Positions 41,990-45,134 of a stretch of 45,134 bases of DNA are shown one piece after another (the stretch's first letter is position 1; every line of letters starts with the position of its first letter). The position numbers and the translations under genes are program-made. The stretch is from G020354085 sp964482055. GTDB taxonomy: Bacteria; Pseudomonadota; Gammaproteobacteria; Acidiferrobacterales; Sulfurifustaceae. The notes below the pieces were generated by a model. It was given only the letters and a program-made list of their open reading frames with translations. It did not search any database and had not been told where the DNA came from. The stretch lies in the NCBI GenBank assembly GCA_964482055.1, contig CAYZVX010000013.1:1-45134 (forward strand), in the 5' to 3' direction.

Positions 41990-42105
41990 GCGCACATTCG
42001 CAAGAACCTCCTGGCGAGGAGTCACAATACGCAACAACCCGAACCGTTTTATAAAACCCCGCCGCGACGTTACGCGCGCGGCGGACGACACGCGAGACCG
42101 CGATC
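41990..42105 (+). promoter_or_regulatory. leuA leader RNA downstream of the leader peptide
   Basis: Contains hairpin CTCCT-GGCG-AGGAG (42008-42021), whose right arm could itself mimic a ribosome-binding site, and a 12-base palindrome GTTTTATAAAAC (42046-42057). No classical hairpin plus U tract was found, so control may be translational or rho-dependent rather than a simple terminator. TATAAA at 42050 might alternatively be part of a second promoter. Confidence 0.4.
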
Positions 42106-43653
42106 ATGACTGACCGTTTAATCATCTTCGACACCACGCTCCGCGACGGCGAGCAGAGCCCCGGGGCGTCCATGACCCGCGAGGAGAAGGTGCGTATCGC
42201 CAAGCAGCTGGAACGCATGCGCGTCGACATCATCGAGGCCGGCTTTCCGGCGGCGAGCAACGGCGACTTCGAGTCGGTGCGCGCCGTCGCCGAGGCGGTA
42301 ACCGACAGCACCGTGTGCGGGCTGGCGCGCGCTGTGGAGCGCGACATCGACCGCGCCGCCGAGGCCATCCGGCCGGCGCGCTCCGGGCGCATCCATACCT
42401 TCATCGCGACCAGCCCGATCCACATGCAAGAGAAGCTGCGCATGTCCCCCGAGCAGGTGCTCGAGCGTGCGGTGTGGGCGGTGAAGCGCGCCCGCCAGTA
42501 CACCGACGACGTCGAATTCTCGCCGGAGGACGCCGGGCGCTCAGAGATCGATTTTCTGTGCCGGGTGCTGGAGGCAGTGATCGCGGCCGGTGCGCGTACG
42601 GTCAACATTCCGGACACGGTGGGCTATAACCTGCCGCACCAGTTCGGCGCCCTCATCAAGACCCTGCGCGAGCGCGTGCCAAACTCGGACAAGGCGATCT
42701 TCTCGGTGCATTGCCACAACGACCTTGGGCTCGCGGTCGCCAACTCGCTTTCGGCGGTGCTGAATGGGGCGCGCCAGGTCGAGTGCACCATCAACGGTCT
42801 CGGTGAGCGCGCCGGCAACGCCGCGCTCGAGGAGATCGTCATGGCGGTGCGCACGCGCCGCGACCTCTTTACCTGCGACACGCGCATCGACACGACCCAG
42901 ATCGTGCCGGCCTCACGCCTCGTGTCGAGCATCACCGGTTTCCCCGTGCAGCCCAACAAGGCGATCGTCGGGGCGAATGCCTTCGCCCACGAATCCGGCA
43001 TCCATCAGGACGGCGTGATCAAGAAGCGCGAGACTTACGAGATCATGCGCGCCGAGGACGTGGGCTGGACCGCCAACCGCATGGTGCTCGGCAAGCATTC
43101 GGGGCGCAATGCTTTCAAGCAGCGCCTCAAGGAGCTGGGTATCGAGTTCAAGACCGAGCAGGGGCTCAATGCCGCCTTCGAGCGCTTCAAGGATCTCGCC
43201 GACAAGAAGCACGAGATCTTCGACGAGGACCTGCAGGCGCTGGTGACCGAAGCCGACCTCGAGGCCGAGAACGAGCACTATCGGTTGGTGTCGTTGCGGG
43301 TCTGTTCGCAGACCGGCGAGACCCCGCTTGCCAACGTGACGCTCGCGGTAAACGGTGGGGAGCGGACCGGGTCCGCTCCCGGGAGCGGACCGGTCGATGC
43401 CGCCCTGAAGGCCATCGACAGCATCGTCGGCGCGGGCGGCCAGCTGCTGCTCTACTCGGTCAACAACATCACGACCGGCACCGACTCGCAGGGTGAGGTG
43501 ACCGTGCGCCTGGAGCGGGGCGGGCGCATCGTCAACGGCCACGGCGCCGACACCGACATCGTGATCGCATCGGCCAAGGCCTACATCAATGCGCTCAACA
43601 AGCTGGTGGTGCCGCCCGAGCGCACCCACCCGCAGGTCGGAACGCCGATTTGA
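42106..43653 (+). CDS. leuA: 2-isopropylmalate synthase (LeuA)
   Basis: First committed enzyme of leucine synthesis, joining acetyl-CoA and 2-ketoisovalerate. The length of 515 residues is normal. The TIM-barrel catalytic part has FDTTLRDGEQSPGASM (D-T-L-R-D-G-E metal and substrate motif), FSVHCHNDLGLAVANS (His-x-His-like metal ligands) and NGLGERAGNAALEE. The C-terminal allosteric leucine-binding domain begins near residue 390. Within it, 43357-43392 contains strongly palindromic DNA coding for GGERTGSAPGSGPV. The stop codon lies inside a 14-bp sequence repeated at 43788. A Leu-rich leader peptide precedes the gene. Confidence 0.97.
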   Translation: MTDRLIIFDTTLRDGEQSPGASMTREEKVRIAKQLERMRVDIIEAGFPAASNGDFESVRAVAEAVTDSTVCGLARAVERDIDRAAEAIRPARSGRIHTFIATSPIHMQEKLRMSPEQVLERAVWAVKRARQYTDDVEFSPEDAGRSEIDFLCRVLEAVIAAGARTVNIPDTVGYNLPHQFGALIKTLRERVPNSDKAIFSVHCHNDLGLAVANSLSAVLNGARQVECTINGLGERAGNAALEEIVMAVRTRRDLFTCDTRIDTTQIVPASRLVSSITGFPVQPNKAIVGANAFAHESGIHQDGVIKKRETYEIMRAEDVGWTANRMVLGKHSGRNAFKQRLKELGIEFKTEQGLNAAFERFKDLADKKHEIFDEDLQALVTEADLEAENEHYRLVSLRVCSQTGETPLANVTLAVNGGERTGSAPGSGPVDAALKAIDSIVGAGGQLLLYSVNNITTGTDSQGEVTVRLERGGRIVNGHGADTDIVIASAKAYINALNKLVVPPERTHPQVGTPI

Positions 43654-43801
43654 CTGAGGCCATGGCCGCAGCATCCCTGCTGCATGGCCCTCGACTCCAT
43701 CCTGGAGTCGAGGCGAAGCCCTAGGCGAGACATCCCTGTCTCAGGGCCCTCGACTTCATCCCGAAGTCGAGGGCCTGTTTGCGGATTCGCCGATTTGACT
43801 G
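43643..43801. repeat. Mobile hairpin-array element with 14-bp target duplication
   Basis: CGCCGATTTGACTG occurs at 43643-43656 (last leuA codons and stop) and again at 43788-43801. Between the copies are four hairpins: GCAGCA-TCCC-TGCTGC (43668-43683); an 11-bp stem CCTCGACTCCA with loop TCC (43689-43713); GAGACA-TCCC-TGTCTC (43727-43742); and a 13-bp perfect stem GGCCCTCGACTTC with loop ATCCC (43745-43775). All loops share TCC(C). No protein is encoded. The layout is that of a small non-autonomous element. Confidence 0.8.
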
Positions 43802-43805
43802 TCGA

Positions 43806-43837
43806 CCGGGCGCCGCGACCGCAGGTGCGGCGCCCGG
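43806..43837. terminator. Strong hairpin between convergent leuA and the small membrane protein gene
   Basis: CCGGGCGCCGC (43806-43816) pairs perfectly with GCGGCGCCCGG (43827-43837) around a ten-base loop. On the plus strand the sequence cggtcatttctttt follows, a delayed T-rich tract. It lies three bases beyond the stop of the minus-strand gene. It probably ends transcription in both directions, though the U tract is imperfect. Confidence 0.5.
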
Positions 43838-43840
43838 CGG

Positions 43841-44053
43841 TCATTTCTTTTCGGGTGCCGTGATCTCGTGGATCTTCTCGCGTCCGGCTTCGACCGCGCC
43901 CCTGGCCTTTTCCTGAACTGCACGTGAAACGTCCAGGCCCTCGTAGGGGTTGCTGAGCAGCGCCCGGCCGCGCCCGTAATTCATGCCGAGATGAAAGGCG
44001 ATGATGCCGCCAATCAATAGTCCTATCACAAACGTTTTGATTACGGACTTCAT
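43841..44053 (-). CDS. Small membrane-anchored hypothetical protein
   Basis: A 70-residue protein: basic start (MKSVIK), one transmembrane helix (residues 7-25, TFVIGLLIGGIIAFHLGMN), then a polar, probably helical tail (SRAVQEKARGAVEAGREK) and a Lys-rich end. The ATG at 44053 has a strong AAGGAG upstream; an in-frame start further upstream would add a non-conserved extension. I recognise no family. The divergent promoter region toward the beta-propeller gene carries a 6-bp-periodic GAT motif at 44089-44109. Confidence 0.65.
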   Translation of the reverse strand: MKSVIKTFVIGLLIGGIIAFHLGMNYGRGRALLSNPYEGLDVSRAVQEKARGAVEAGREKIHEITAPEKK

Positions 44054-44088
44054 TGCCACTGTCTCCTTGGCGGATTTGTTGGAATAAT

Positions 44089-44109
44089 GATAGCGATACC
44101 GATTGTGAT
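44089..44109. promoter_or_regulatory. GAT hexamer-periodic motif in a divergent promoter region (Fur-like?)
   Basis: GAT occurs at 44089, 44095, 44101 and 44107, exactly every six bases (NNNGAT four times). Fur boxes can be read as tandem hexamers of the GATAAT type, but only the first unit resembles that well. It sits between two divergent genes and could control both. The match is weak and other regulators are possible. Confidence 0.35.
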
Positions 44110-44138
44110 TGGCACGCGCCGGGTGTGGGGAGGATCCT

Positions 44139-44990
44139 GTGGCTGTCATTCAAGATAACTACATAATGGTTGGCGCCGTGGTCAGCGCCATGGCGACGGC
44201 GCCGGCGCTCGCCACCGAGGCAGCCGCGCTTTCCGTACAGGCCGCTCAGGGGTGGCGCTATTGCGTGCATACGGCCGACCTGCCGGGCATCGACAACATC
44301 GTGGTCGCCGCCGACGGTCATATCTATGCGACACAGGAGCTCAGCGATGGCCAAGGACGGGTGGTGCGTTTGCGCGACAGCGGGTCCGAAAGCGTGCTCG
44401 GTGATCTCCATCGCGCCGACGGGCTTCTTGCGCGCGGACATCACCTTTATGTCACCGAGGAGGTACCGGAAGGGCGTGTGATCCGAATCGACCTGCGCGG
44501 CGGTGCACCGCTGGAACTGGCGCGGCTTTACAAGCCCGAGGGCATCGACATGCTGGCCGACGGCGATCTCATCGTGTCTGAAGACAGCATGAATGGGCGC
44601 GTGGTACGCATCAAGCGCAACGGCACGGTCGAGACCATGATGGGCGGGCTCAACCGTCCCGAGGGCATCGCGGTGGCGAAGGACGGGACCATCTACGTCG
44701 CGGAAACCGCAACCGGTCGCGTGCTCGCCTACAAATCCGGCGACGTCCGCACCGTCGTCAACGACCTGGACGAGCCGGACCAGGTGGAGCTCGCCCCGGA
44801 TGGAGCACTGTGGATCACCGAGGATGCGAAGCCCGGCCGGCTGATGCGTTACAAGGACGGGTCGCTCGCCGTCGTGCTGTCGGGTTTGCGCGAGCCGCAG
44901 GGCATCGCCTTCCTCGGCAATGGTACGGTGCTGGTTGCCGAGCAGGGGCGCGGCCGCATCCTGGCCGTCATGCCGGTCCCGCTGCCGTGA
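44139..44990 (+). CDS. NHL/SMP-30-like beta-propeller protein
   Basis: A 283-residue protein made of about six repeats of roughly 40 residues with the pattern P-E-G-I-A-V-x-D-G-x-I-Y-V-A-E-x-x-x-G-R-V (for example RPEGIAVAKDGTIYVAE and EPQGIAFLGNGTVLVAEQ), typical of NHL or SMP-30/gluconolactonase propellers. The GTG at 44139 was chosen because GGGGAGG lies six bases before it; the ATG at 44166 has none. The N terminus (MVGAVVSAMATAPALATEA) may be a weak signal peptide, though it lacks basic residues. The substrate or partner is unknown. The next gene starts 13 bases after its stop. Confidence 0.75.
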   Translation: MAVIQDNYIMVGAVVSAMATAPALATEAAALSVQAAQGWRYCVHTADLPGIDNIVVAADGHIYATQELSDGQGRVVRLRDSGSESVLGDLHRADGLLARGHHLYVTEEVPEGRVIRIDLRGGAPLELARLYKPEGIDMLADGDLIVSEDSMNGRVVRIKRNGTVETMMGGLNRPEGIAVAKDGTIYVAETATGRVLAYKSGDVRTVVNDLDEPDQVELAPDGALWITEDAKPGRLMRYKDGSLAVVLSGLREPQGIAFLGNGTVLVAEQGRGRILAVMPVPLP

Positions 44991-45003
44991 GGCGGATGCG
45001 GCC

Positions 45004-45134
45004 ATGACTGACCGCGATGCCGTTCGCCGCCACTACCTCGAAGCCATGGGCGTGGAGCTGTGGCGCAGGCGTGTTGCGCGTCCCAGGGCGCCCGCGCCGG
45101 CGGCCGCGCGCGCCGCGGAGCCCGCGCGCAACCT
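45004..45134 (+). CDS. N-terminal part of a gene running out of the window (possible family 4 uracil-DNA glycosylase)
   Basis: The first 43 codons are present: MTDRDAVRRHYLEAMGVELW, then basic and Pro/Ala-rich sequence. A start of the type YLEAMGVELW followed by a Pro/Ala linker is seen at the N terminus of many proteobacterial family 4 uracil-DNA glycosylases, before their Fe-S cysteines. The diagnostic parts are outside the window, so the name is only a guess. The gene is certain enough from its codon bias and its 13-base spacing to the propeller gene. Confidence 0.45.
   Translation, partial: MTDRDAVRRHYLEAMGVELWRRRVARPRAPAPAAARAAEPARN

Overview
The window is a 45.1 kb piece of a high-GC bacterial chromosome, almost entirely housekeeping genes. 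The gene set and order point to a gammaproteobacterium: truA-trpF-trpB-trpA-accD-folC-dedD-cvpA-purF-metZ, ppiB/lpxH facing gltX-cysS, ilvB-ilvH-ilvC-psd-pssA-leuA, prkA-yeaH-spoVR, and parE/parC. A DsrC-like protein and a rubrerythrin/heterodisulfide-reductase-like/DUF3501 cluster would suit a sulfur-metabolising lineage related to Chromatiales or Acidiferrobacterales. That placement is an inference from gene content, not from a phylogeny.

Layout. 1-2186: end of a rubrerythrin gene, an Fe-S heterodisulfide-reductase-like protein and a DUF3501 protein. 2242-7119: a CNP1-like exported protein, then parE and parC (topoisomerase IV). 7207-10623: DsrC/TusE-family protein, DUF599 membrane protein, a frameshifted lipoprotein gene and a DUF3147 membrane protein. 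10690-15528 (minus): prkA-yeaH-spoVR stress cluster, with a mosaic repeat inserted at the 5' end of spoVR. 15529-16164: a long, hairpin-rich divergent intergenic region. 16165-25981: truA, two minus-strand genes (small lipoprotein, exported PCMT), then the tightly overlapping trpF-trpB-trpA-accD-folC run and dedD, cvpA, purF. 25964-28118: a lower-GC insert of about 2.1 kb with two unusual genes, bracketed by a near-perfect 19-bp direct repeat of the purF 3' end. 28152-32403: a SAM-II riboswitch plus terminator ahead of metZ, a thioredoxin-like protein, glycerate kinase and a hypothetical exported protein. 32436-36736: lpxH and ppiB (minus), gltX and cysS (plus). 36914-43653: branched-chain amino acid and phospholipid genes, with a terminator-like hairpin before ilvB and a leucine-rich leader peptide before leuA. 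43643-45134: a 145-bp hairpin-array element with a 14-bp target duplication, a small membrane protein, a beta-propeller protein and the start of one more gene.

Functionally the core of the window makes tryptophan, methionine, leucine/valine/isoleucine, purines, fatty acids (AccD), folate and phosphatidylethanolamine, and charges tRNA-Glu and tRNA-Cys. Amino acid supply is visibly controlled by RNA leaders: a SAM-II aptamer (metZ), a leader peptide (leuA) and a probable attenuator hairpin (ilvB).

The most unusual signal is not a protein. Five intergenic junctions (parE/parC, the gene before lpxH, gltX/cysS, ilvH/ilvC, ilvC/psd) each hold an array of degenerate 7-bp tandem units in one arm and the reverse-complement units in the other arm. 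Each junction uses a different heptamer, yet the two arms always match each other. A second repeat class consists of perfect hairpins with a constant TCC(C) loop and changing, compensated stems (after leuA, after truA, and in the spoVR 5' region). The leuA copy is bracketed by a 14-bp duplication that includes the leuA stop codon, which implies mobility.
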